Shown: piece by piece, positions 39,508 through 51,823 of the stretch
Numbering within the stretch: position 1 is the stretch's first letter
Layout of the letters: the number at the start of each line of letters is the position of its first letter
Translations under genes and position numbers: made by a program
Notes under the pieces: model-generated
What the model saw: only the letters and a program-made list of their open reading frames with translations
What the model was told of the DNA's origin: nothing
Database searches by the model: none
Source: Vibrio sp. J1-1
Lineage (GTDB): Bacteria > Pseudomonadota > Gammaproteobacteria > Enterobacterales > Vibrionaceae
Length of the DNA: 64,000 nt
Direction of reading: 5' to 3'
Assembly: GCF_021728395.1 (NCBI RefSeq)
Contig: NZ_JAKKCM010000003.1
Span: 372,001 to 436,000, forward strand

Positions 39508-40134
39508 TTATGCTAAATCACCCGCCACTAAAGGAACGAACCGTACCATCTCCACCACGGTAGAAAGGTACTCTTCTCCTTTACGCTCAATCTTCAATAG
39601 TTGTTGTTCCGTTTCACCAACAGGGATAACCATCCTACCACCATCTTTCAACTGCGCTAGAAGTGCTTGGGGAATGACTTCTGCAGCAGCGGTTACAATA
39701 ATGGCATCAAATGGACCTTTAGTTTCCCAACCGAGCCACCCATCTCCATGTTTCGTCGATATGTTGTAGATATCAAGTTGCTTGAGGCGACGCTTGGCTT
39801 CCCACTGTAAAGACTTAATGCGTTCAACGGAGTACACACGCTCGACAAGTCGCGCCAAAACCGCAGTTTGATATCCCGAGCCAGTGCCAATTTCCAAAAC
39901 GTTACTTGAAGGCTCGAGCTCTAATAACTCTGTCATACGCGCAACAATGTAAGGCTGAGAAATAGTTTGTCCCTGACCAATCGGTAACGCATTGTTGTCG
40001 TAGGCTTGGTGCATCATCGCTTGAGAAACGAACCGTTCTCTCGGCAGATGGTGTATCGCATCCAGAACACGTTGCTCTTTAATGCCACTGGCGACGAGAT
40101 ATTCAATCAACCGGTCAGCATGTGGGTTACTCAT
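39508..40134 (-). CDS. pcm: Protein-L-isoaspartate O-methyltransferase
   Basis: Pcm methylates isoaspartyl residues in aged proteins to allow repair. The 208-residue enzyme shows the SAM-binding motif [16 protein letters not shown], the [15 protein letters not shown] substrate segment and [11 protein letters not shown] use the ATG at 40134, whose first base is the last base of the surE stop (TAATG), so translation is coupled. An earlier in-frame ATG at 40155 lies inside surE and is less likely. Confidence 0.95.
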   Translation of the reverse strand: MSNPHADRLIEYLVASGIKEQRVLDAIHHLPRERFVSQAMMHQAYDNNALPIGQGQTISQPYIVARMTELLELEPSSNVLEIGTGSGYQTAVLARLVERVYSVERIKSLQWEAKRRLKQLDIYNISTKHGDGWLGWETKGPFDAIIVTAAAEVIPQALLAQLKDGGRMVIPVGETEQQLLKIERKGEEYLSTVVEMVRFVPLVAGDLA

Positions 40135-40910
40135 TACTTCTCTTCCTTCAACCAACTATCCATAGCACGCAGTGATTCATGAGCCGTAAGATCAACTTGC
40201 AGCGGGGTAATAGAGACCCGACCTCGCTCAATCGCATAAAAGTCAGTACCTTCACCTGCATCTTGCTCTTTGCCAGGAGGCCCTAACCAGTAAATATCAT
40301 GACCTCGCGGATCTTTCTGCTTAATCATGTTCTCTGCGTGATGACGCGCACCCAGGCGGGTGACTTCGATTTGGCCCAGTTTTTCCAAGGGAAGATCAGG
40401 AACATTAACGTTCAACAAGCGGTTGGTTGGAATAGGCATAGCAAGGTGTTGTTGTACAAGTCTGCGTGCAATTTTTGCTGCAGACTCAAAATGGCGCTTT
40501 CCAACCAATGAAAATGCAACAGACTGAACACCGAGAAAGTGCCCTTCCATTGCTGCCGCGACAGTCCCTGAATAAAGGACATCATCACCTAAATTTGCAC
40601 CATGATTGATACCAGTCAGAACAAGGTCAGGCAGGTCATCTTTCATTAACTCGTTTAAAGCAAAATGAACACAATCCGTCGGTGTTCCTTGTACAGAATA
40701 AGTGTTTGGTGCAATCTGTGTCACTCGAAGCGGCTGCTCTAAGGTCAGCGAGTTTGAAGCACCAGAACGGTTTCGGTCTGGCGCAACAATCGTCACTTCG
40801 GCAATGTCTCTCAATTCATCTGCAAGAGCATGAATTCCCTGAGCATAAACACCATCGTCATTACTAATCAGAATTCGCAAGGACTTAGCGTTTGGTGAAT
40901 CTTGTTCCAT
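40134..40910 (-). CDS. surE: 5'/3'-nucleotidase SurE
   Basis: SurE is a metal-dependent survival phosphatase acting on nucleoside monophosphates and short polyphosphate. The 258-residue protein has the metal-binding loop [13 protein letters not shown], the GASNSLTL segment and the [10 protein letters not shown] motif. It overlaps truD by one base at its start and pcm by one base at its end, so truD-surE-pcm are translated in tandem. Confidence 0.96.
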   Translation of the reverse strand: MEQDSPNAKSLRILISNDDGVYAQGIHALADELRDIAEVTIVAPDRNRSGASNSLTLEQPLRVTQIAPNTYSVQGTPTDCVHFALNELMKDDLPDLVLTGINHGANLGDDVLYSGTVAAAMEGHFLGVQSVAFSLVGKRHFESAAKIARRLVQQHLAMPIPTNRLLNVNVPDLPLEKLGQIEVTRLGARHHAENMIKQKDPRGHDIYWLGPPGKEQDAGEGTDFYAIERGRVSITPLQVDLTAHESLRAMDSWLKEEK

Positions 40911-41953
40911 TAGTACTCTCTTTCTACTTTTACCTCGTTGACTAACTCACGAACAATGGATGTAGCAAACGAGCCTGCATCTAATGAGAAAGTCAGCGTA
41001 ATATTGTTACCTTCAACGCGCCAAGCAAGATCTTGTGGCTTTAGTGCAACATTACGGCGATCATGACGCATGCGATTACCACGGATAAGCGCCATCAAGT
41101 CAGGCTCTTCATCTAGGAACGGTTGCTCCAATGCCAAAGCATCGGCTTGGGTCGGTAATGCATTATCACCAGCAAGTGCAGCAGTAATAGCCGCGTCTCC
41201 GTCGATAAACTGAGCTTGCATCGCCGCTATATTGCTCGCATCAACCGTCACGTTACCTGCGGAGGTTTGTGCAACATCACCCTCGACAAACTTGTCGAAC
41301 AGGCCCTGCTCTAAACGCTCAGAAACGATGCGGTTAAAAATCCATGATCGCGCCGCTGACAGGTACATACTGCGCTTATTTTGATTCCGTGTACGTACAT
41401 TTTCACGTCCCCAACGACGGGCTTCTTCCAGGTTATTCCCATCGTTGCCAAAGCGCTGAGCACCAAAGTAGTTTGGTACGCCAACGTGCTTTATTTTTTC
41501 AAGACGACGCTCTACGTCCGCGATGTCTGTCACTTCAGACAACGTGACGACAAATCCGTTGCCAACCAAATCACCCGGGCGTAACTTTTTGTTGTGACGA
41601 TCCGTTGCCAGAATTTCAATGTTTGGGTATTGCGCTAAGAACAAGGAAAAGTCCGGTGTCTCACCTTTTGGTAAATGAACGCTCAGCCATTGCTCTGTCA
41701 CCGCATGGCGGTCTTTTAAGCCAGCCCAGCTCACATCCTTAGATTTCACACCACACGCTTTAGCTAACTCATTAGCAACAAAGCTGGTGTTCTCACCCGT
41801 TTTACGAATACGCACCATCAAATGCTCCCCTTCGCCAGTAAAGGCAAAGCCGAGATCTTCGCTCACCTGAAAGTGTTCTGGTTGCGCTTTGATTTTCGCT
41901 GATGCGACTGGTTTACCCGTTAGGTAAGCCAATGAAGATAAAATGTCTGACAT
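40910..41953 (-). CDS. truD: tRNA pseudouridine(13) synthase TruD
   Basis: TruD makes pseudouridine 13 in tRNA-Glu. The 347-residue enzyme has the catalytic Asp81 in [14 protein letters not shown] and the family insertion region with the [12 protein letters not shown] motif. It belongs to the ispD-ispF-truD-surE-pcm-nlpD run and overlaps surE by one base. Confidence 0.95.
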   Translation of the reverse strand: MSDILSSLAYLTGKPVASAKIKAQPEHFQVSEDLGFAFTGEGEHLMVRIRKTGENTSFVANELAKACGVKSKDVSWAGLKDRHAVTEQWLSVHLPKGETPDFSLFLAQYPNIEILATDRHNKKLRPGDLVGNGFVVTLSEVTDIADVERRLEKIKHVGVPNYFGAQRFGNDGNNLEEARRWGRENVRTRNQNKRSMYLSAARSWIFNRIVSERLEQGLFDKFVEGDVAQTSAGNVTVDASNIAAMQAQFIDGDAAITAALAGDNALPTQADALALEQPFLDEEPDLMALIRGNRMRHDRRNVALKPQDLAWRVEGNNITLTFSLDAGSFATSIVRELVNEVKVEREY

Positions 41954-41998
41954 GATTTAATTCCACTGCTCTTGCAGCATTAGGGAACAAGTTGATGA

Positions 41999-42475
41999 TT
42001 ATTGCTTAAACAAAAGAACAACGGCTTCTGTAGCGATACCTTCTTTACGTCCAGTAAAACCTAGGCGCTCTGTTGTCGTCGCTTTTACATTGATGTTGCT
42101 GATATCGGTTTCTAGATCTTGAGCAATTGCGGCACACATTGCTTCAATGTGCGGTGCCATTTTCGGTGCTTGCGCCATGATAGTAATATCGGCATTGCCT
42201 AATCGATATCCTTGTTCTTTTACACGGCGGTAGACATCTTTCAATAGCTCGCGACTGTCTGCGCCCTTCCACTTGTCATCAGTATCAGGAAAGTGCCGGC
42301 CAATATCACCAGCCGCTATTGCACCAAGCAACGCATCGCTCAACGCATGTAAAGCTACATCGCCATCTGAATGTGCGATAAGCCCTTGCTCATAAGGAAC
42401 AGAGACTCCGCCAATAATAACTGGGCCTTCGCCACCAAATTTGTGTACGTCAAAACCGTGACCAATTCGAATCAT
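41999..42475 (-). CDS. ispF: 2-C-methyl-D-erythritol 2,4-cyclodiphosphate synthase
   Basis: IspF cyclises CDP-ME 2-phosphate to MEcPP in the MEP isoprenoid pathway. The 158-residue trimer-forming enzyme shows the zinc ligands in [10 protein letters not shown] and the [20 protein letters not shown] segment. It follows ispD by 13 bases. Confidence 0.97.
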   Translation of the reverse strand: MIRIGHGFDVHKFGGEGPVIIGGVSVPYEQGLIAHSDGDVALHALSDALLGAIAAGDIGRHFPDTDDKWKGADSRELLKDVYRRVKEQGYRLGNADITIMAQAPKMAPHIEAMCAAIAQDLETDISNINVKATTTERLGFTGRKEGIATEAVVLLFKQ

Positions 42476-42488
42476 TTTCTATCCTTAA

Positions 42489-43196
42489 TTATTCGCCGCG
42501 CTCACGGCTTAAATAAAACTCAGCTAATGCGAGATCTTCTGGTTGAGTAATTTTTATATTGCTCGCATTGCCCTGAACTAAAGCGGGCGCTTCGCCCTTC
42601 CACTCCAAAGCGGAGGCTTCATCAGTGATGGCGATGCTTTGCTGTAAAGCGTCGCTCAGAGCATTTTTTAAGGGCTGAGTTTTAAACATTTGTGGGGTTA
42701 GTGCATGCCACAATGCTTCTCTGTCGACAGTATGATCAATATTTTGTACTGAGTTAGCACGTTTCATCGTATCTCTCACTGGTGAAGCAAGAATGCCACC
42801 AGTGGGATGTTCAATACACACATCAATCAAACGATCTATATCTGTTAACGTTACACACGGTCTTGCAGCGTCGTGAACCAGCACCCACTCACTGGCAAGT
42901 TGATTACTCACATAGTTTAGCCCTGAAAGAACAGAATCGGCTCTTTCTTTGCCTCCATCCACTCGTATAACATCCGGATGACTGGCAATAGATAATTCGG
43001 GGTAATAAGGATCACCTTCGGTAACCGCCACCACCACTTTAGCGATTTTAGAATGGGAGAGAAGCTTCTCTACCGTATGCTCTAACACCGCCTTTCCATC
43101 AATCAATAAATACTGTTTGGGGCGATCGGCTTTCATTCTGCTACCGACACCCGCTGCAGGTACAATAGCGATATGAGATGGGACAGTATCCAACAT
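42489..43196 (-). CDS. ispD: 2-C-methyl-D-erythritol 4-phosphate cytidylyltransferase
   Basis: IspD transfers CMP from CTP to MEP. The 235-residue enzyme has the nucleotide-binding loop [18 protein letters not shown] and the VHDAARPCV motif. I start at the ATG at 43196, one base after the ftsB stop; the frame continues 15 codons upstream inside ftsB without homology. A GAGGAAA element lies upstream within ftsB. The ispDF pair upstream of truD is the standard order. Confidence 0.95.
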   Translation of the reverse strand: MLDTVPSHIAIVPAAGVGSRMKADRPKQYLLIDGKAVLEHTVEKLLSHSKIAKVVVAVTEGDPYYPELSIASHPDVIRVDGGKERADSVLSGLNYVSNQLASEWVLVHDAARPCVTLTDIDRLIDVCIEHPTGGILASPVRDTMKRANSVQNIDHTVDREALWHALTPQMFKTQPLKNALSDALQQSIAITDEASALEWKGEAPALVQGNASNIKITQPEDLALAEFYLSRERGE

Positions 43197-43197
43197 C

Positions 43198-43479
43198 TTA
43201 CTGGTTTTCCTCACCAACAATTCGGTAGAAAGTTTCACCATCTCTGACTAAGCCAAGCTCATGGCGCGCTCTTTCTTCAATGGCATCAATGCCTTGTCTT
43301 AGATCATCAATTTCAGCAAACATTTCATTATTGCGAGCCTGTAGCTTGCTGTTAACTTGTTGCTGTACTTCGATTTCATCTTCTACTGCATAGTAATCAG
43401 ACACCCCGTTCTTGCCGAACCATAGAGTGTATTGAAGTAAGCCAAACAGTAACGTAAGGGCTATTACAAAGATTCGCAT
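43198..43479 (-). CDS. ftsB: Cell division protein FtsB
   Basis: FtsB is a bitopic component of the FtsQLB divisome complex. The 93-residue protein has an N-terminal membrane helix ([20 protein letters not shown]) and a periplasmic coiled coil ([19 protein letters not shown]) with the C-terminal [16 protein letters not shown] segment typical of FtsB. It is the first gene of the ftsB-ispDF-truD-surE-pcm-nlpD-rpoS series and lies downstream of eno. Confidence 0.94.
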   Translation of the reverse strand: MRIFVIALTLLFGLLQYTLWFGKNGVSDYYAVEDEIEVQQQVNSKLQARNNEMFAEIDDLRQGIDAIEERARHELGLVRDGETFYRIVGEENQ

Positions 43480-43640
43480 ATCGTTGCTAACATTCTGTAC
43501 CGGAAGGAATTAGATAAGATGATATATATAGCATAAATGCGGGGTTGCCTCTAGGGCATTAAAGAAGACTCACAGACTCCTCACATGAAAGAGCGTGAAG
43601 AAAAGCTTTGGGAGAACGCTCACCTGGCACTTTTCTTTAA

Positions 43641-43670
43641 AACAAAAACGCCCCACCGGAGTGGAGCGTT
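43641..43670 (-). terminator. Rho-independent terminator after eno
   Basis: AACGCCCCAC pairs with GTGGAGCGTT (one mismatch) around a CGGA/TCCG loop, followed by TTTTGTTTT on the minus strand. It separates eno from ftsB. Confidence 0.9.
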
Positions 43671-43707
43671 CTACAAAGCTATTTAGCTAAACTAATTCAA
43701 TTAAGAA

Positions 43708-45039
<1,332 letters not shown>

Positions 45040-45046
45040 TCAATTT

Positions 45047-45079
45047 TAAAGGGCGGCAGCACAACCTTCGCCGCCGCCC
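45047..45079 (-). terminator. GC-rich hairpin between pyrG and eno
   Basis: On the minus strand GGGCGGC pairs with GCCGCCC and is followed by TTTAAAATT. It lies 11 bases past the pyrG stop and 40 bases before eno. It may terminate or attenuate, or protect the eno 5' end after processing, since pyrG and eno are often co-transcribed. Confidence 0.65.
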
Positions 45080-45090
45080 GTATCCTTTAC

Positions 45091-46815
<1,725 letters not shown>

Positions 46816-46831
46816 CGTGAAATCTATCACA
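46816..46831. promoter_or_regulatory. CRP-like binding site upstream of pyrG
   Basis: Read toward pyrG it is TGTGATAGATTTCACG, matching TGTGA-N6-TCACA at nine of ten defined bases. Its centre is about 43 bases upstream of the expected start point, near the class II activation position. Confidence 0.6.
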
Positions 46832-46946
46832 CTGCTATTTTTTATTTTTTGCTTCAAATCAAAGTGGACAAAGAGAAGACGGGTGCATATTTATCTTCTG
46901 AGTCAAACTTGTCTCAAAAACCGCTTCCTGCCATTTTACGCCCACT

Positions 46947-47738
46947 CTACTCTTCTTTTTTAACTTCATCCCAGAATTTATCAAGCTCAGCCAATGAACA
47001 ATCTTTCAGTCCCCTGCCAGATTGTGCCACCTTCATCTCTACTTGTTTAAAGCGTCGCGCAAACTTTAAATTCGCTTTACCCAAAGCAACCTCGGGGTCT
47101 TTACCAAGATGTCGAGCCAAGTTAACCGTAGCAAAAAGCAAATCACCCAGCTCAAGCTCTACTTTCTCGTCGTCTGGGTCAACTTGAATCGCTTCTTCCA
47201 TTACCTCATCAATTTCTTCCTGAACCTTTTCCACAACAGGCCCAAGTGAGTCCCAATCAAATCCGTATTTCGCACACTTTTTCTGAATTTTTGTAGCACG
47301 AGAAAGCGCCGGTAAAGAGTTTGGTATTGAGTCTAGAATACTTTCTTCTTGTTTGCCTACTTGTGCTTTTTCTTTCGCCTTTTCCGCTTCCCAATTCGCA
47401 TTAATTTCAGCATCAGACTCAAATTCAACGTCAGAAAAAACGTGGGGATGACGACGAGTCAGTTTTTCGTTCACAGTTTCAACCACATCTGAAAAATCAA
47501 ATAGATCCTGCTCTTTTGCCAATTGGCTGTAAAAAATCACCTGAAACAGCAAATCCCCCAGCTCTTCTTTCAGATTTGGCCAGTCTCGATTTTGAATCGC
47601 ATCCACAACTTCATAGGTTTCTTCTATAGTGTGCGGAACAATGGTGTCAAAGCTCTGCTTCAAATCCCAAGGGCACCCTCCCTCCGGATCACGCAACTGC
47701 GCCATGATCGCTTCAAGCTGTTCAATTGGATGACTCAT
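46947..47738 (-). CDS. mazG: Nucleoside triphosphate pyrophosphohydrolase MazG
   Basis: MazG hydrolyses NTPs to NMPs and, in E. coli, lowers ppGpp effects. The 263-residue protein has two tandem MazG domains: [20 protein letters not shown] with [10 protein letters not shown], and a second with [18 protein letters not shown] start at the ATG at 47738 (AGGGAAAA site); the frame is open 19 codons further with no homology. It lies between relA and pyrG. The mazEF toxin-antitoxin genes found here in E. coli are absent. Confidence 0.94.
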   Translation of the reverse strand: MSHPIEQLEAIMAQLRDPEGGCPWDLKQSFDTIVPHTIEETYEVVDAIQNRDWPNLKEELGDLLFQVIFYSQLAKEQDLFDFSDVVETVNEKLTRRHPHVFSDVEFESDAEINANWEAEKAKEKAQVGKQEESILDSIPNSLPALSRATKIQKKCAKYGFDWDSLGPVVEKVQEEIDEVMEEAIQVDPDDEKVELELGDLLFATVNLARHLGKDPEVALGKANLKFARRFKQVEMKVAQSGRGLKDCSLAELDKFWDEVKKEE

Positions 47739-47847
47739 ATACTTTTCCCTTAAACAAAGAGTTCCTTTAAACAAAAAGGCGAGCAGCATAACCACTCACC
47801 TCTAATTAATTCGCTTACGACACTGCGTAGCTTCTTTTAGTTCTCAC

Positions 47848-47972
47848 CTTTCACTAAGTAATTGTTATTTTAACAAGGCAACAAGCTTTCGAGACTCCTG
47901 AGCATGGTTCACCATGTGATGGAGCGAGAAAGCGAAGTTAACGCAGTAAAAATGAAAAGTACGACGTGAAAG
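47848..47972. repeat. Palindromic intergenic element between relA and mazG, possibly a diverged ERIC relative
   Basis: A nested hairpin spans 47885-47933 (GCTTTC/GAAAGC outer, CTCC/GGAG, CATGG/CCATG inner). The stretch is bounded by CTTTCAC (47848-47854) and GTGAAAG (47966-47972), and a TTGTTA/TAACAA hairpin lies inside. The segment AGTTAACGCAGTAAAAATGA resembles AGTTTACGCCAGTAAATGA of the ERIC-like element at 9432. There is no ORF of note. The relationship is a visual alignment only. Confidence 0.5.
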
Positions 47973-50192
47973 TTAGCCGAGACGTTTTACAGACATCACA
48001 TCTCTGATCTGCTCCACACGTTTCGACACTCGAGAAAGCGCCTCGATATTGGTCACTTCGAGATCAAAGTCCATGATGGCAAGCTGACGACGGTAATCGA
48101 CGCGACTCTTCATGCTGGTGACTTTGATTTTCTCATTCGCAAATAGAGTGGTGATGTCTTTCAGCAAACCACCACGCTCCATCGCCTCAACTCGAACGGT
48201 GAGAATGTACGAACCGACAAAACCACTGCCCCAGACGGTATCAATAATACGTTCTGGTGCGTGATGCCTTAGCTCTTCGAGCTGTTCACAGTCGCTACGG
48301 TGTACTGAAATGCCACGTCCTTGCGTAATATAACCACAGATATCATCACCTGGGATTGGCTGACAACAACGCGCAAGGTGCGTCATCAGGTTATCGACCC
48401 CTTCAACGACAACCGCATCTTTCTTTGGTCGACTTTGAGCGGGCGATTTGTGCTCCGCTTCTTGCAGCTTTTCGAGGGCCTGTTGGTCTTCTTCTTCTGC
48501 AGTCGGTTTGTTGACCAGCGCGTTGATATGATTGATGATCTGGTTGATACGTAAGTCACCACTTCCCACACCAACGTACAGCTCATCTGGCGTATTCACG
48601 TTGAATCGCTTCAGCGCGTAACGCTCAGCGTCTTTCATGGTCGCGCCAATTTTCACCAGTTCGTGCTCTAGGATTTCACGACCTGCCTCTAAGTTTTTCT
48701 CGCGACTTTGCTTGCGGAACCAAGCATTGATCTTGGCGCGAGCTCGACCAGAATGTACGAATCCTAATGAAGGATTTAGCCAGTCACGTGATGGATTTGG
48801 CTCTTTCGAGGTGATGATTTCAACCTGATCACCCATGTGCAGCTTATGGGTAAAAGGTACAATACGTCCGCCAACTTTGGCGCCAATACAGCGATGGCCT
48901 ACTTCGGAGTGTATATGATAAGCAAAGTCGAGCGGAGTAGCGCCCATTGGTAAGTCGACAACATCACCACGAGGTGTAAAAGCATAAACACGGTCATCGA
49001 AAACTTGGCTTCGTAGCTCATCAAGCATTTCACCCGAATCGGACATCTCTTCTTGCCAATCCAGAAGCTTACGCAGCCAGGTGATCTTTTCATCGTACCC
49101 GCTACGTGCACTCGCGCCTTCTTTGTACTTCCAGTGCGCGGCGACACCAAGCTCCGATTCTTCATGCATTTGCTTGGTTCGGATCTGGATCTCGATGGTT
49201 TTCCCTTCAGGACCAAGAATTACGGTATGGATGGATTGATATCCGTTTGGCTTTGGGTTCGCTACGTAGTCATCGAACTCACTTGGTAAGTGCTTATATT
49301 TGGTGTGCACAACACCTAACGCGGCATAACAGTCTTGCAGTTTATCCGCGATAATACGCACCGCTCTGACGTCAAACAGTTCGTCAAACGCCAAGCTCTT
49401 CTTCTGCATTTTTCGCCAGATACTGTAGATGTGCTTTGGCCGGCCACTTACTTCAGCATTAATACCGGAGGCTCTCATTTCTTGAGTGAGGTCTTCCACA
49501 AAATCTTTGATGTATTGCTCACGAACAATACGGCGCTCAGAGAGCTGCTTAGCGATTTGTTTGTAGGTTTCTGGCTGCTGATAGCGGAATGCGTAGTCTT
49601 CGATTTCCCATTTGAGCTGACCGATACCAAGACGGTTCGCCAAAGGCGCATAAATATTGGCACACTCTTTTGCCGCAGCACAACGCACTTCATCCGGCGC
49701 TTTTTTAACTTCAATCAGGTTACAGATACGTTCTGCCAGCTTAATAACCACGCATCGGAAATCATCAACCATGGCAAGTAGCATGCGACGCACATTATCT
49801 ACCTGAGACGAAGCAGAGCCCCCTTCCATGGTGACATTGAGTTGACCGATGGCGGCCATCTCTTCAACGCCATCTATCAGCTTTATGATTTCTTTACTGT
49901 ATTTTTCTTCCAGCAGTTCTCTGTTGAAAGCACCACTTGAAACCAACGGGAACAGTTGTGCTGCCACTAAGGTAGCTTTATCCATAGACAAGGTGATCAG
50001 TATCTCGATCATTTCTCGTCCACGCCACAGCAATAGTTCCGCTTGCTCGTGATCCACCAAAATATTTTGGCAATCTCTGTAAACCTCAATTAAGCGGGAT
50101 GCTGTGTTTTTCTCTTGCCCTAGGCTAGCTACCCATTGCTCGAGTTCAAACTGTTCGTTTTGATTTAAATGCGCGCTTCTTACCGCAACCAT
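47973..50192 (-). CDS. relA: (p)ppGpp synthetase RelA
   Basis: RelA makes (p)ppGpp on stalled ribosomes with uncharged tRNA. The 739-residue protein has an N-terminal degenerate HD-type hydrolase domain lacking the His-Asp pair, the synthetase domain (RPKHIYSIWRKMQ, YQSIHTVILGPEG), a TGS domain (VYAFTPRGDVVDLPMGATPLDFAY), a zinc-finger/helical region and a C-terminal ACT domain. It is downstream of rlmD and upstream of mazG, as in E. coli. Confidence 0.97.
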   Translation of the reverse strand: MVAVRSAHLNQNEQFELEQWVASLGQEKNTASRLIEVYRDCQNILVDHEQAELLLWRGREMIEILITLSMDKATLVAAQLFPLVSSGAFNRELLEEKYSKEIIKLIDGVEEMAAIGQLNVTMEGGSASSQVDNVRRMLLAMVDDFRCVVIKLAERICNLIEVKKAPDEVRCAAAKECANIYAPLANRLGIGQLKWEIEDYAFRYQQPETYKQIAKQLSERRIVREQYIKDFVEDLTQEMRASGINAEVSGRPKHIYSIWRKMQKKSLAFDELFDVRAVRIIADKLQDCYAALGVVHTKYKHLPSEFDDYVANPKPNGYQSIHTVILGPEGKTIEIQIRTKQMHEESELGVAAHWKYKEGASARSGYDEKITWLRKLLDWQEEMSDSGEMLDELRSQVFDDRVYAFTPRGDVVDLPMGATPLDFAYHIHSEVGHRCIGAKVGGRIVPFTHKLHMGDQVEIITSKEPNPSRDWLNPSLGFVHSGRARAKINAWFRKQSREKNLEAGREILEHELVKIGATMKDAERYALKRFNVNTPDELYVGVGSGDLRINQIINHINALVNKPTAEEEDQQALEKLQEAEHKSPAQSRPKKDAVVVEGVDNLMTHLARCCQPIPGDDICGYITQGRGISVHRSDCEQLEELRHHAPERIIDTVWGSGFVGSYILTVRVEAMERGGLLKDITTLFANEKIKVTSMKSRVDYRRQLAIMDFDLEVTNIEALSRVSKRVEQIRDVMSVKRLG

Positions 50193-50311
50193 CTCATCGT
50201 CCTAATTATTATATTCGTGTGGTTTGACTAACACCGTCCAGATTAGTTCTTTAGTCAGCATGGGGCGCTGACTTTTGACCCCACCACAAGTAAAGGGCCA
50301 ACGTCCTATTA

Positions 50312-51631
50312 CTAGGACTTTTCAAACAAGGCCATGGATTCTAAATGGCTGGTATGCGGGAACATATCGAGCATACCTAGTTTGGTTAATTTGTAGCCTT
50401 GTTCAATTAAGCTCTGACTGTCCCTTGCAAGGGTAGCAGGATTACAAGAAACATAAACCACACGCTGAGCCCCAAGAGCGGAAACTTGATCGATGATCCC
50501 ACTCGCTCCGGCACGCGCTGGATCGAGCAGTACTTTATCAAAACTCTCTGCCGCCCAAACCTGACCGTCAAAGTCCTGCTCTAGGTTAGCGTGATAAAAT
50601 TGTGCGTTGTTGATTTGGTTCAAGGATGCATTATTTGTCGCTTTCTCTACCATTTCAGCTACCCCTTCTATACCGACAACGTGTTTGGCTAACTTAGCGA
50701 TTGGCAAGCTAAAGTTACCCAGCCCACAGAACAAATCTAACACTCGATCGCTGTCTTGTGGGTCTAACCACTGGATGGCCTGACCCACCATTTTTTGGTT
50801 TACCGCTTGATTGACCTGAATAAAGTTATTTGGTGCGAAAGGCACCTTCACGCCATTTTCCTGATAGAACGGCGTCTCGCCTGCAATTAAATCGAGCTGA
50901 TCACTCTGTGGCATCAGGTATAAGGCGGCACTATGGCGTTTAGCAAGCTTAACCAAAGCCTCAACTTCCGGTTCGGTCAAATTACTCATGTGGCGCAGAG
51001 TAATACAAGGCCCGTTATCACCTAAGACCAGCTCAACATGACCAAGTTGCTCAGGCTTTTTAAATTGTTTTAGCTCCGCGTAAATTTCAGGAAGCAGAAC
51101 GTTCAGCTGCGGCGCTAACACGGGACAATCGGTCACCTGAGCAATCTGTTTGCTTTGCTTTTTGCGGAAGCCAAAATGCAGTTGGCGCGTTTTTTTATCT
51201 ATAAACAGGCTCACGCGCGCACGACGTCGGTATTGGCGCTGCTCGCCTAATACTGGCGCATCAAGTTCGATATCACTGCCTGCAAATTTTCGCATGAGCT
51301 GACGCAGAGTCTGCTGTTTGTGCGTCAATTGTTGGTCATATTCCAAGTGCTGTAAATCACAGCCACCACACTCATGGTAATGCGGACAGAATGGTTCTAT
51401 ACGTGTGTCACTTGGCTGCAAAATTTTGATTAGCTTACCGCGGGCAAACTTACTTTTCTCTTCCACCAGCTGTGTCACCACTTCCTCACCGGGCAGCGCT
51501 CCATCAATAAATAGCGGCTTTTTCTTTAGGTAAGCGATACCCGCGCCATGATGATCCAAACGTTCAACGTGCACCTGCTGGTGACGAGTGTTGAGTTGGG
51601 TTTTCTTTTTCGGTTGAAAGATGCGTGCCAT
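50312..51631 (-). CDS. rlmD: 23S rRNA (uracil-1939-C5)-methyltransferase RlmD
   Basis: RlmD methylates U1939 of 23S rRNA. The 439-residue enzyme has an N-terminal TRAM domain, a 4Fe-4S cluster set (Cys82, Cys88, Cys91 and the Cys in TDCPVLAP), the SAM motif [12 protein letters not shown] and the catalytic Cys in [14 protein letters not shown]. It is divergent from barA and precedes relA, the same order as in E. coli. Confidence 0.95.
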   Translation of the reverse strand: MARIFQPKKKTQLNTRHQQVHVERLDHHGAGIAYLKKKPLFIDGALPGEEVVTQLVEEKSKFARGKLIKILQPSDTRIEPFCPHYHECGGCDLQHLEYDQQLTHKQQTLRQLMRKFAGSDIELDAPVLGEQRQYRRRARVSLFIDKKTRQLHFGFRKKQSKQIAQVTDCPVLAPQLNVLLPEIYAELKQFKKPEQLGHVELVLGDNGPCITLRHMSNLTEPEVEALVKLAKRHSAALYLMPQSDQLDLIAGETPFYQENGVKVPFAPNNFIQVNQAVNQKMVGQAIQWLDPQDSDRVLDLFCGLGNFSLPIAKLAKHVVGIEGVAEMVEKATNNASLNQINNAQFYHANLEQDFDGQVWAAESFDKVLLDPARAGASGIIDQVSALGAQRVVYVSCNPATLARDSQSLIEQGYKLTKLGMLDMFPHTSHLESMALFEKS

Positions 51632-51823
51632 GCTCTGTGCCTGATTTGTGTCTAATTGCCCTACGGCTTCACTATTCTTGATTGCAGCCGTTGTGTGATT
51701 CGAGTGACTTGATTATGCTTACCGTTTATTCGGTGACGTCACTTTTTTACTCAAGGCTTTATCGTGCGCTTGAGAAATAATGCGTTATTTTCCCATATCC
51801 AGACTCCGATGTAATTAGATAAC

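Noticed and set aside
43627-43641. Sigma-54 promoter-like TGGCAC element after eno
   Set aside because: The downstream TTGC part does not match and the element lies beside the eno terminator with no gene correctly placed.
47739-47972. mazEF toxin-antitoxin pair between relA and mazG
   Set aside because: No open frame of suitable length or MazE/MazF resemblance exists in this gap; only palindromic repeats are present.
50301-50323. GTCCTA/TAGGAC hairpin at the rlmD stop as a terminator
   Set aside because: It overlaps the rlmD stop codon and the minus strand lacks a T tract after it.
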